Below are positions 34,274 through 43,700 of a DNA stretch of 64,000 nt, piece after piece. A program made the position numbers and the translations under genes. This DNA is from Polytrichum commune (taxonomy: Eukaryota > Streptophyta > Polytrichopsida > Polytrichales > Polytrichaceae). Numbering within the stretch: the first letter of the stretch is position 1; every line of letters starts with the position of its first letter. The stretch covers positions 35,856,527-35,920,526 of the forward strand of contig OX485808.1 in the NCBI GenBank assembly GCA_950295325.1, given 5' to 3'. Below the pieces are notes generated by a model that was given only the letters and a program-made list of their open reading frames with translations, was not told where the DNA came from and did no database searches.

Positions 34274-34402
34274 TTTGTAAAAACATGAAATTGATTTTGC
34301 ACTTCCGTGAATTCATTTTTATAGACCAAAGATATTCGTGTTCATTACTTGGTCGTAAGATGAATTTATGGAAGTGCAAAATCAATTTCATGATTTTACA
34401 AA
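34274..34402. repeat. Inverted repeat (hairpin) with about 43-bp arms
   Basis: The left arm (34274-34317) and right arm (34360-34402) share CATGAAATTGATTTTGCACT in inverted orientation, with a few mismatches, around a roughly 42-bp loop. It may be a small MITE; no target duplication was resolved. Related direct fragments occur just upstream near 34114-34135. Confidence 0.6.
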
Positions 34403-34585
34403 AAAACCTAAACACGACCACCTAAATACGCGGGCTACTTGGTGGGTGTGTATATGTTTTGATTGTCTATTTGGTTCTTTGGCTCTTTTTGGTTATTTTT
34501 GGAGTTTATATTTTGAGCACCACTCTTTGACATAGTTTCATGTTCCTATTGTAACCATATTACTTAAGGTATGCAGGTGTTATGT

Positions 34586-34921
34586 GGACCCCTAAATTTG
34601 ATTGGTATCTAGTATGGTGAGGACCAAAGAGCAAACATCATAAAGACACATGTTTAAAAGAGATTGGACTATGTCTTCCAATATTAGTCATTACTTTACA
34701 CTCAACAATGAACACAATTGGGAGGACCTATGTATCCAATTAAGAAATCAACAAATATGCACTTCTGATAATCATAACTAAAGCAAGGTAGGTTTGATTT
34801 TCAATCCAATTTTACATATGTTCCATCGTAGATTTGCTCATGCCACACAAGTATTGTTGTGTAAATCTAATTAGTAGAAGTCAGAGAACATGGAAAATGA
34901 ACCAAGTAACACTCACATACC
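34586..34921 (+). repeat. Dispersed repeat family R1, copy B
   Basis: A near full-length match to 3288-3637 in the same orientation (GACCCCTAAATTTGATTGG, AAAGAGCAAACATCATA, CAATTAAGAAATCAAC, AATTAGTAGAAGT). It also shares TTAAAAGAGATTGGACTA with the copies at 533-775 and 50925-51170. Confidence 0.75.
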
Positions 34922-35544
34922 TTAATGCAATGACAACATTGATTTGCTTCCAAAAAGAAAAAAGAAAATGAAGTGCATTGCCATCATTTCAAGCATTCAT
35001 CCGAGGGCAATTTGAGGTGGCAAGAGGAAATGTTTGCATATGAGCATATCTCTTATCATCCAACAAGAACACCTTGAAATAGAATGTAGTTAGGACGTTG
35101 TTTGCTTAAGATAAATTGACACTTGAATCGACCTCAAAGACCCCAAATTAGTCTAGTGGACCACATTTGAAATGAAACTAGCACAAACACACATGGAGTA
35201 GGTTTAAAACATGGATGGATGATAGATACACTTGTATACAACAACCACTCTCCCCATTCAAGGTTTATGATGACTCCATAATGTCCTCATTTCCTATTAT
35301 TTTTTTTATCAAAGTTTAAAAAATATTTTGCAAGTTCAAGAACACATTAAAGAACACATATTGTTTGCATATGGTATGCACAATTTATAAAGAATTCAAC
35401 ATAGAATTGGTAGGTGACCCAAGACCGACACCTAAATCAAATGTTTAGGTGGTACATAAGTTCTCATAACCAATTTGTAAATGTGATAAATTGATGGGTG
35501 TTGGTTTTGGGTTAGTGGTGGTTTTGGGTATACATATTTGAAGG

Positions 35545-35762
35545 TGGGTTTACATTAGGGTCTTGGTCTAGGAAACTTGGGGTCCAAAACACCCCTTCAT
35601 AGACATCAATTTCGGACTCAAGATTGGATCCAAACTTGAAGATTGATCTCTTAAACTAGGATTGTTTTCTTAAGTGGGGATTGCTGTGATGGATAGTAAT
35701 GCCACGCCAACTCTACCTCAATTTTTCATACCTTGGACCCGGACCCTAGTGTAAACTCCATG
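35545..35762. mobile_element. Inverted-repeat element with GTTTACATTAGGGTC ends
   Basis: The left end GGTGGGTTTACATTAGGGTC is mirrored on the right by GGACCCTAGTGTAAACTCC. About 218 bp, non-coding. It resembles the element at 24561-24866. Target duplication unresolved. Confidence 0.5.
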
Positions 35763-36049
35763 GGTCCAAATTTAGCTCTCTATCAATACACTCACTCAAT
35801 TTTGATGATTCTTTGGTCTTTGACCTTTTGATTGTTATCCCACCGTTAGTGACACGAGTTAGCAACCCTTGTTTTATAAATTGATTAAGTATTTTTGTGT
35901 TTTTTTTAATAAAAATTTATAGACAAGATTTTCACAAAAATATAAAAAATTATATAGTTAAGAAATAGTAAAAAAATTAAAGTAATTATATGTTAATAAA
36001 TTATTTTTGTCAATGCCAAATGAAACTAAAATTTATTTTTTATTTTAAA

Positions 36050-36077
36050 AATAAAATGATAAGCTTATCATTTTATT
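36050..36077. repeat. Perfect 28-bp palindrome
   Basis: A perfect palindrome centred on AAGCTT at 36061-36066 (14-base arm AATAAAATGATAAG). It lies in the very AT-rich stretch upstream of the CWC22-chromodomain gene. Confidence 0.9.
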
Positions 36078-36705
36078 AAATTTTTTTTTTATTTAAATAA
36101 AATTTATTTTCTATAGAATCTACAATAAAATAAAAATAGTGCTAATATTAAGAGTATTTTTAATTGGAATAAGAAAAACTAAATACATATATAAAGAAAG
36201 GAAAAAAATGGATAGTAAAACAACAATTGAATAGGACCAAAAAGGGGACTCATAAATTTCTCCTAAAATTTACGTTTAATTTATTCAATTTATTTAAAAA
36301 TGCGCATATATAAATATAACGTTTTTATTTATTATTATTTTTGTTATTTTTTTATTATACAACGATTGCATTTGCCACCTCAGTGATGTTCCTTGTAGCA
36401 AAAGTGAAAAGTAAAAATACAAAACAAATTCAAATTCAAAAGTAAAAGTAAAAGTAGAAATATTGAAGTCTTCATACAACACGTGCATATTCAAAGTATC
36501 TAGTAACAAAGTAAAAGAATGCAAAGTCACAGGATATTTTTTACTTTAAGTGCCAAATATATATATGTATATGAGCCATTTAATGTGTAATGTATTTAGT
36601 ATCATCCCATTTAGAGAGCAAGAACTCTCGTTCCTACGTATTCTGCTCGTTACAACCTAGTTCGAAGTAAGAGAGTCATTGGAGAGGAGACCAGAGTACT
36701 CGATC

Positions 36706-36934
36706 CAGTGTCCGGGGAGATTCTTGACACAATCTGTCGAGATCCTAGTGTTTTGATCCAAGTCCAATCGGTTAGGTGTTGACATCTTTCGGTTTTTCTT
36801 CATTAATTTGAGGTATACTCTTCAAATTCTTCTACAACGATCGGTAATCTTCCTGAAGTCTTGAACTTCAACTGCTTAATTCTCAAACTAAACCGGTTCA
36901 GCTGTCACTAGCGGTCGGCTCTCCCCGTTTATTA
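36706..36934 (+). repeat. Direct repeat D, copy 1 (leader of the chimeric gene)
   Basis: About 229 bp ending 12 bases before the start codon of the chimeric gene. It shares with 38791-39020 and 39115-39325 the ordered blocks CAGTGT, TCGAGATCCTAGTGTTT, TGACAT, TCGGTAAT, CTGAAGTCTTGAACTTCAAC, and CCCCGTT. It is probably the 5' UTR or promoter of the gene. Confidence 0.75.
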
Positions 36935-36946
36935 GTGAGCAACAAG

Positions 36947-38704
36947 ATGGGGTTTTGTGTGAAGAGGGCTTCTCAGCGTGAAGATCATAATAATGAGAAT
37001 GGTGAGGAGCTTGCACATTTGAAGGATATTGTGGGTGACAGGAGCTCTGCGTACTACCTGGTGAAGCATTGGGATGCTTACCGCAAGAGGATTAGTAATC
37101 TCGTCAACCATGTCACCGCAGACAATATTAAAGTTGTTGTTGCAGCTCTTCTCAAAGAAAACATGTCCGACGGAGCAGGAGTGTTCACAAGCTCGTGTCT
37201 GAAGGCGCAAATGGTTGCAGCTCCTGAGATGACACCTGTATTTGCCGCGTTGGTCGCAAAGCTGAACTCAACCGTTCACGACATCGGACAACTTGTCCTC
37301 AAGAGGTTGCTAATGCATTGGAGGCGGGCCTTCAAAAGGAACGATAAACATGTGTTGCTGAAAGCAACGAAGTTCCTTGCGCACCTTTTGAATCAACAGG
37401 TGGCCAAGGAAACCCTCGCATTGGAGATCGTGACGCGGTTGTTGGCAGAGCCTACTGAGGACAAAGTAGAATGTGCAGTTGAGTTCGTAAAGGAAGTGGG
37501 TCGTCTCTTACGATTCTTCTTGCATAAGGAAATAAAGGGTATTTTTAACAGGTTCCTAGAGATTATGTACGAAGGAGGCATCGACAACCGAGTCCAAACC
37601 ATGATCGAAGACCTGTTTGCAATCCGCAAGGCCCGGTTCCAAGACTTTCCACCAAAAACTCCGGAGTTGGATCTACTTGCAACGGGTGAGTGTAAAATTC
37701 ACGAGGTTACCCTTGACGATGAGTTGGAGAATGAAGAGAGTGGTGCTGATATCTTCGGAAGATACCCTAGCTTCATGGAAGATGACAAAACTAAATACGA
37801 ATCCATCATACATGAGAATTTGGGTAACATTCCAACTGATGTTGACCTTGACTTTGGTGATTACTGCAACAATGATGGGGAAGAAGATCGAATGGAAACT
37901 AGCCTTATTCGTCTGCGGCGTGCTATCTGTGGCACCCTCTCAAAGTGTGTTTCCATTGAAAAGTCTGGTTTTACATTAGATTCGACGCATCATGTCCTCA
38001 ACATCAAAGTGCAACCTGGCCAAGAACTAGAGCTATGGGTAATGCTCATAGAATTTTGTGGTCGGGAAGAAACTTACACGCCATACTATGCTCGTGTTGC
38101 TGAAAGTCTATGCCGGAGGAATAGAAACTTATATCAAGGCATCTATGAGCGTTGTTTCACAATGCAAGTTGCACTCATCAACCGATTGGACAACAACAAT
38201 CTCCGCAATGTGGCCAAGTTCTTTGGCCATTTGGTAGGCAGAGGTTCAATTTCATGGAACAATAGTTTATTCCCCGCCAATCTCCCGAAGGAGGCTACCA
38301 ACTTATCGTCACGCCTTTTCATCGACATCTTGTTCCAGGAGGCTATAGAGCACATCCGGCTGGGTCCATCCAAAGTCAAAGCCCAACAAGAACATTCACG
38401 AGAAATCCACATCGAGAGGAGAATGCCTTCCATCATCGAGAACAAGAACCAGGATGTAAAGGTAGACCAACAAGTGTTGCAACCTCAACCCGAATTGGTA
38501 GGCGAAGACATTGAATATGAAGTGGAGGCTATATTGAATAGCAAGAAGACAGGCAAACGAGGGAAGCAATATCTCGTGAAATGGAAAGGCTATGAAGTAG
38601 ATGAGGCAACTTGGGAGCCGGCGGCGGCTCTCAAGAATGCAAGGGAGGCGGTGCGAGAATTTGAGGCCACGAAACGACCAACAAAACGGCGACGAACACA
38701 TTGA
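36947..38704 (+). CDS. Intronless CWC22-like (MIF4G-MA3) protein fused to a chromodomain
   Basis: A single uninterrupted frame of 585 aa from ATG 36947. Residues about 42-236 match the MIF4G domain of splicing factor CWC22 (VFAALVAKLN, QLVLKRLL, FKRNDKH, FLAHLLNQQVA, EVGRLL), and about 318-472 match its MA3 domain (LRNVAKFFGHL, SSRLFIDILFQE). The CWC22 C-terminal half of MA3 onward is missing and is replaced by a linker and a chromodomain at about 522-572. The chromodomain keeps all three methyl-lysine cage aromatics (Y524, W546, Y549, in IEYEVEAIL and YLVKWKGY-WEP), resembling those of Ty3/gypsy chromoviruses and HP1. A basic tail, KRPTKRRRTH, could be a nuclear signal. CWC22 normally recruits eIF4A3 to spliceosomes; here the remembered human LINKVN contact segment reads LVNHVT. 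The lack of introns suggests a retrocopy. The function of the fusion is unknown. Confidence 0.88.
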   Translation: MGFCVKRASQREDHNNENGEELAHLKDIVGDRSSAYYLVKHWDAYRKRISNLVNHVTADNIKVVVAALLKENMSDGAGVFTSSCLKAQMVAAPEMTPVFAALVAKLNSTVHDIGQLVLKRLLMHWRRAFKRNDKHVLLKATKFLAHLLNQQVAKETLALEIVTRLLAEPTEDKVECAVEFVKEVGRLLRFFLHKEIKGIFNRFLEIMYEGGIDNRVQTMIEDLFAIRKARFQDFPPKTPELDLLATGECKIHEVTLDDELENEESGADIFGRYPSFMEDDKTKYESIIHENLGNIPTDVDLDFGDYCNNDGEEDRMETSLIRLRRAICGTLSKCVSIEKSGFTLDSTHHVLNIKVQPGQELELWVMLIEFCGREETYTPYYARVAESLCRRNRNLYQGIYERCFTMQVALINRLDNNNLRNVAKFFGHLVGRGSISWNNSLFPANLPKEATNLSSRLFIDILFQEAIEHIRLGPSKVKAQQEHSREIHIERRMPSIIENKNQDVKVDQQVLQPQPELVGEDIEYEVEAILNSKKTGKRGKQYLVKWKGYEVDEATWEPAAALKNAREAVREFEATKRPTKRRRTH

Positions 38705-38790
38705 TGAGAATATCAACCTCCAAGAGAGGGGAGCGGGTGAAAATAAATAGATATTATCCTGCTTGCAACATTTAGGTTCATGCTGATGTT

Positions 38791-39020
38791 CAGTGTCCAG
38801 GAAAATTTTGGGCAGAATCGGTCGAGATCCTAGTGTTTCCAAGACCAAACGATTACATGTTGACATTATTCTTTCGGTTTTTCTTTGAAGAGTCGAAGAA
38901 TATTTATGTAAATTCCTCTCAATAAATCGGTAATTCTCCTGAAGTCTTGAACTTCAACCCGATATTTCTCAAACCCAACAGGTTCATCTGTAAACACTCA
39001 TCGGTTTTCCCCGTTCAAAG
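38791..39020 (+). repeat. Direct repeat D, copy 2
   Basis: It starts CAGTGTCCAGG 87 bases after the stop codon of the chimeric gene. It matches 36706-36934 over its whole length, with TCGAGATCCTAGTGTTT, TTTCGGTTTTTCTT, CTGAAGTCTTGAACTTCAAC and TCCCCGTT conserved. Confidence 0.75.
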
Positions 39021-39114
39021 CTTATGTTGTACTTGTGCTTTGTTAATAAAATGCAATTCAACAAGATGTTGGTGCGTATGTGCAAGTGGTAGTAGGATGT
39101 GTCTACGTCTTCTG

Positions 39115-39325
39115 AGCAGTGTTTTGGGCACAATCAATCGAGATCCTAGTGTTTCCAAGTCCAACCGGTTACACACTGACATCTTTCAAATTTTCTTAAT
39201 TAAATCGAGGAAGATTTTCTAAATTCCTGGAAAATGATGGGTAATTTCTCTGAAGTCTTCAACTGTGACCTGTAAATTCTCAAATTCAACTGGTTCGTTT
39301 TGCATTCGTCATCCCAGCTCTTTTA
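39115..39325 (+). repeat. Direct repeat D, copy 3
   Basis: A third, more diverged copy with TCGAGATCCTAGTGTTTCC, CCGGTTACA, GACATCTTTC and CTGAAGTCTTCAACT. A separate fragment of the repeat's 3' end (CTAGCGGT then TGTCCCCGTT) lies at about 39395-39432. Confidence 0.65.
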
Positions 39326-40083
39326 TTATGGTTGATAATGACGTGCTTAAGAAGTAAGGAAGTGATGTAGCGATTGTTTTGATGCTTTCTACACATCTGT
39401 AACTAGCGGTTGGTTGTCCCCGTTGTTTATGAGGCTAAGTCGATGGAAAAGGATCAAATTAGTTGGGCGAGCACTTGGTGATGGTAATCTTAGTTGGGGA
39501 TATGTTCATGTGGACACTAAAGGCCCTTCCTGCTGGGCTTTAATAATACCAAATAACCAAAATGTTTTTTTAAACCTAGTAAAGCTCTTTTGGTTATAGG
39601 GGAGGCACCTGGCTATCCCGGTGCACTTACAAGAACTTGCTGTGGAGATTTTTGAGTAGGTTTTAGTTAGGTAGCTTTCACACATATTCATTTTTATTTA
39701 TCGAGCAACAACATATTGAATAGTTTTTGTCCCATCCCTGAATGCCTTACCACTCATTTGTCTCATCATCATGTTTTTTTAATGGAGCTCCTTATGCCCT
39801 CATAGCTAAGACTAAAAACAAACAATCACAAGGACCGAAGACGACACTTTTGAAAATCCTACATTCTTGCTTCATCTCTAGGTACTGATGGGAGGGTCGG
39901 TGCTTGAGGCTTCAAACCTCCGCTCTTAAACCATATCACGTCGTCCTTTACCAACTAGGCTCGGGACTAGATGATGTCAATGATGTGAAGGCCGTGTTTT
40001 TAGACCAAACTTTTAGGATAAGCTAAAGTCAGGTGGCAAGGGGCAGCAAACTAAAGAACTCCATGATGTTGTTTGGAACCGTC

Positions 40084-40316
40084 CACGTGTCACCATTTGT
40101 AACTTGGCTTTGACCCTAAAGTGTTGCCATATTGACTGCTTTAAACAACAATGAGAAAGTTTCCAACATTAAACCAAATACACGTAGAGAATGTTTCGAT
40201 TTTAATCTGAACCCAAGCTCAAGAAAATGAAAGGATTCTTCTCGTAGCCCCGCCTTCACTGACTAAAAACAGAATGACCAAAATGTCCTTTGGAAATGTC
40301 CACGTGTCACCACGTG
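40084..40316 (+). promoter_or_regulatory. Three G-box/ABRE motifs in the hydroxyacid dehydrogenase promoter
   Basis: CACGTG occurs at 40084-40089, 40301-40306 and 40311-40316; the first two are in CCACGTGTCACC context, an ABRE-like form. They lie about 430-660 bases before the start codon. bZIP or bHLH binding is inferred from motif only. Confidence 0.5.
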
Positions 40317-40743
40317 GTAGGCTACGACTCAAAAAGCATGCTGTCAGCTGGTTTGGTTTGGGCAGCACGGGGGCGGCCGAACCAGGTACTAATAAATCCG
40401 AAGGTCATCTTTTGAAAGGAGTAACGACACAGACTCATAGTCACTCGCACCTTGATACTCGAGCTCATTCGACATGAACTAAAGTAAGTTCATCAGGAAT
40501 CTTGCGGGAAACACTCCAGTTGGGGGAGAGAAAAATCATGGTTGACATCTGCTTAGCTTAACTTACCTCCCTCCACATTCATTGCCACTCGGCCTGCTCT
40601 GCAATCGATCCATCTCCTCGCATTCATCATTGTTTCGTTCTTGGCACAATCAGTCAGACAGAGTTTGTTGCCTTTAACGCAAACAGGTTGAGAAGGACAG
40701 GAAAGTTGTTTGGTAGGTTTTATTTGTGAGAGTTTTGAGTTCA

Positions 40744-43700
40744 ATGGGAGAGGTGGGGAAGGAGCCTAAGCCTCTGCGCATTATCTTTTGCGGGACTGAG
40801 TTTCCGGGCGCGGAGATTTTCACTCGGGAGAGTCTGAAAAAGTATCCACATCTTCAAGTAAGCTCCCTCTTCTCCGGATTTGGCAGAGACATTCTCGAGG
40901 GGTTTCTTTTGCATCTGGGATGGGTGCCTCACTTGGGGAGGGTTATGTTTGCCAATGTCCTTTGCTGTTTTTCGTTTTTGGGGAAATTGGCACGGATTTG
41001 TTGGTTTTGGTCAAGGTGGGCGCCAAAAATCCAAATTGGTCAGCTCTGGACACCCATTCCATTGGTGATGGGAATTTTTTTGTGTACCTTATGTATTCTT
41101 TCCTTCTTGAGACGTCTTTGATTCAAAGATGATTAGGTGCAGATTAGCAGCTGTTCTTGCATCTGGGATGGGTGCCTCACTTTTGGAGGGTTATATTTGC
41201 CAATGGGGCGTTGCTTTTTTCCATTTTGAGGAAATTGCTACAGGATGCTTGGGTTTGGTCATTTTTCGTAATTCCAAAAGAATCTGTGAAGAATTCTTCT
41301 CAGAGTTTCCATAGTTGATGGATTTTGTCAAGGTGGGCGCCAAAATCCAAATTGGTCAATTCTGGGTATCCATACCATTGGTGAGGGAAGTTTTAGTGTA
41401 CCATGTACTCTTCCTTCTTGTGATGTCTTTGACTCATAGATGGGTTAGGTGCAAATTAGCAGCTGTTCTTGCATCTGGGATGGGTGCCCCACCTTTCGAG
41501 GGTTTTGTTTGCCAATGCGTATTTCTTTTTTTATTTTGGGGAAATTGGTACAGCATGCTTGGGTCTAGTCATTTTTTGTAAACCCCCCCGCCCCCAAAGA
41601 TGTGAAGAATTCTTGTCGGAGTCTCCATAGTTGATGGGTTATGTAAATGTGTGCACTCAAACCCAAATTGGTGAATTCTGGGTACGTAGACCATTGGTGA
41701 GGGAAATTTTAGTTCACTTTCGGGTTTTTCCCCTTCTTGAGATGGGTTAGCAGCTGTTCTTGCACCTGGGATGGGTGCCTCAGCTTTGGAGGGTTATGTC
41801 TGCCAATGTGCATTGCTTTTTGGCTTTTTGGGGAAACTTAAATAAGTAGGGGCAGTAACTAATTTGTGGGCATTTCCGGGCAGCTGTGAGCGTCCTATTG
41901 TTGTGAAGTACTGATGCAATGCAATTACAAATCAGTTGGATGCTTGGCCCAGGGAGGAAGTGCCTGAGAAGATAGAGGACTATGATGTCTGTGTGCCCAG
42001 GATGATGCGCCTTGATGCCGCGGTGATTGCCCGTGCCAAACGCTTGAAGCTGATTTTGCAGTATGGTGTTGGATTGGAAGGTAGGCGTTTGCCCCAGACT
42101 ATGAATTGTATAAGAATGTGAAAGTAAAGCTTCTATGTCTGTCACGTGCGAAGATTGTTTCAGCAATACCTGGGTTACGAGCCTTGGGTGAATTGCAGAA
42201 GTTGTATATTTTGAAGTTTATCAAAGTCTGTCTATGTTTCAATTTTAAACCGCGATCATAAGAAAGCCCTGCAGTTGGTGGAGTAATGTTGAGGACTAGG
42301 CATCTTTAGTGTACAGAAATATAACTTCCCAAGATGACTGCAAAATTGGGAGATCATCTGAGCCAGCCTTTTTTAGGATCCGACGTGTGTCACCTATCGA
42401 GGATGTTCTCACACAGCATATACAATTCTTTAAGGTTATCGAATTCTGTCTCCAAACTTCATATCAAGTCGCGATTTTAAGACACTGCTGCAGTTGGTGG
42501 ACTAATGTTGAGAATCAAGCATCTAAAGTTTACAGAAATCTTACTTTCTAAGACGACTGTAAAATTGGGAGATAAATCTGGGAGCCACCCTTCTGCAGGA
42601 TCTGACTTTTGTAACCTATCGAGGACGTGGTGAGTTCCAACACCTGTGGAAACGGTCAGTGGGTTCTACAGTACATAATAGTGTAATTTTAGATTTGTGA
42701 TGTGGATTTTCCAGGGGTGGATGTAGAAGCCGCCACACGAGCAGGGATCAAGGTGGCAAAAATTCCAAGTGCAAATACTGGGAATGCATTAGCATGTGCA
42801 GAGCTTAGTATATATCTCATTCTCGGCCTCCTCCGGAACCAGGTAGAGCGTGTTATCTGTTGCTGGATGTATTTACTCTTGTTTTGAAGTTTCTGGCTAA
42901 TTTTTGATACATGGACTGATTCATTTTGCAGTTCAAAAACCATTCTGGGTCGAGTCTTAGTAGATGATAATCAGTTAGAGTTCCAGTGTTTCATCTACCA
43001 TACTTTGCAAATAAGAGTTACTTGAAAAATATCATGCAAATTATCATTGGATGGTATTGGCTAAGTTTTATCCTGCTTGTGTCCTCCACACATCTGAGGA
43101 TATTTTACAATTTCTGTGTTGGCAGAAAGGCATGGCGTCAGCAATTGCCGGAATGAGGCTAGGTGAACCCACTGGGGATACTTTGTTTGGAAAAACGGTA
43201 CGTAAACAACTATCAATCCTACTTATTGAGTGTGTGCTGTGATTCAAGTCACCCGTGTTACTCTGCTTTTTAATTTATTGCAAGACATACTATATCCCAG
43301 AATCTGTACAGTGTTGATTGATGTACTCGGTTAGATCATGTTGATTATATTTCTGGACTAAGGTTGTTTCTAGAGGTTTTTTTTATTGTTTAGAGATGGC
43401 TAGTGTCTGGCAAATTGTGGTAAATGCTAAAACCTGAAGGCCCTTTCTGTTACTGGGTGACCTGCAGGTATTTATTCTTGGATATGGTAATATTGGCAAG
43501 GAGTTGGCAATACGACTACAAGCATTTGGAGTTCACATACTTGCAGTCAAACGCTCTTGGACAGGCTTGATCTCCTCAGATGACATCCATTGTGAGAAAG
43601 GTATTGAGTTCATCAGAATTGGTCAGAACTTGCATTCAAAGTGCGCTAGCAGTTTAACTTATCAGCGTTTTTCCCAAAGTGCATTCAGTTCAATGATTCA

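Larger units (their letters stand above)
31748..36705. other. Gene-free region between maMYB and the CWC22-chromodomain gene
   Basis: The first part is presumably the maMYB 3' UTR. It then contains the 175-bp tandem array, an R1 dispersed repeat, a hairpin and an inverted-repeat element (all listed). From about 35880 to 36600 it is extremely AT-rich. No protein-coding similarity was found, and open frames at 33761-34078 and elsewhere look like chance frames. Confidence 0.6.
38705..40743. other. Spacer with direct repeats and promoter of the next gene
   Basis: It contains the second and third copies of the direct repeat that precedes the chimeric gene, then unremarkable DNA, then the G-box-bearing promoter of the hydroxyacid dehydrogenase. 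No coding similarity was seen. Confidence 0.55.
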
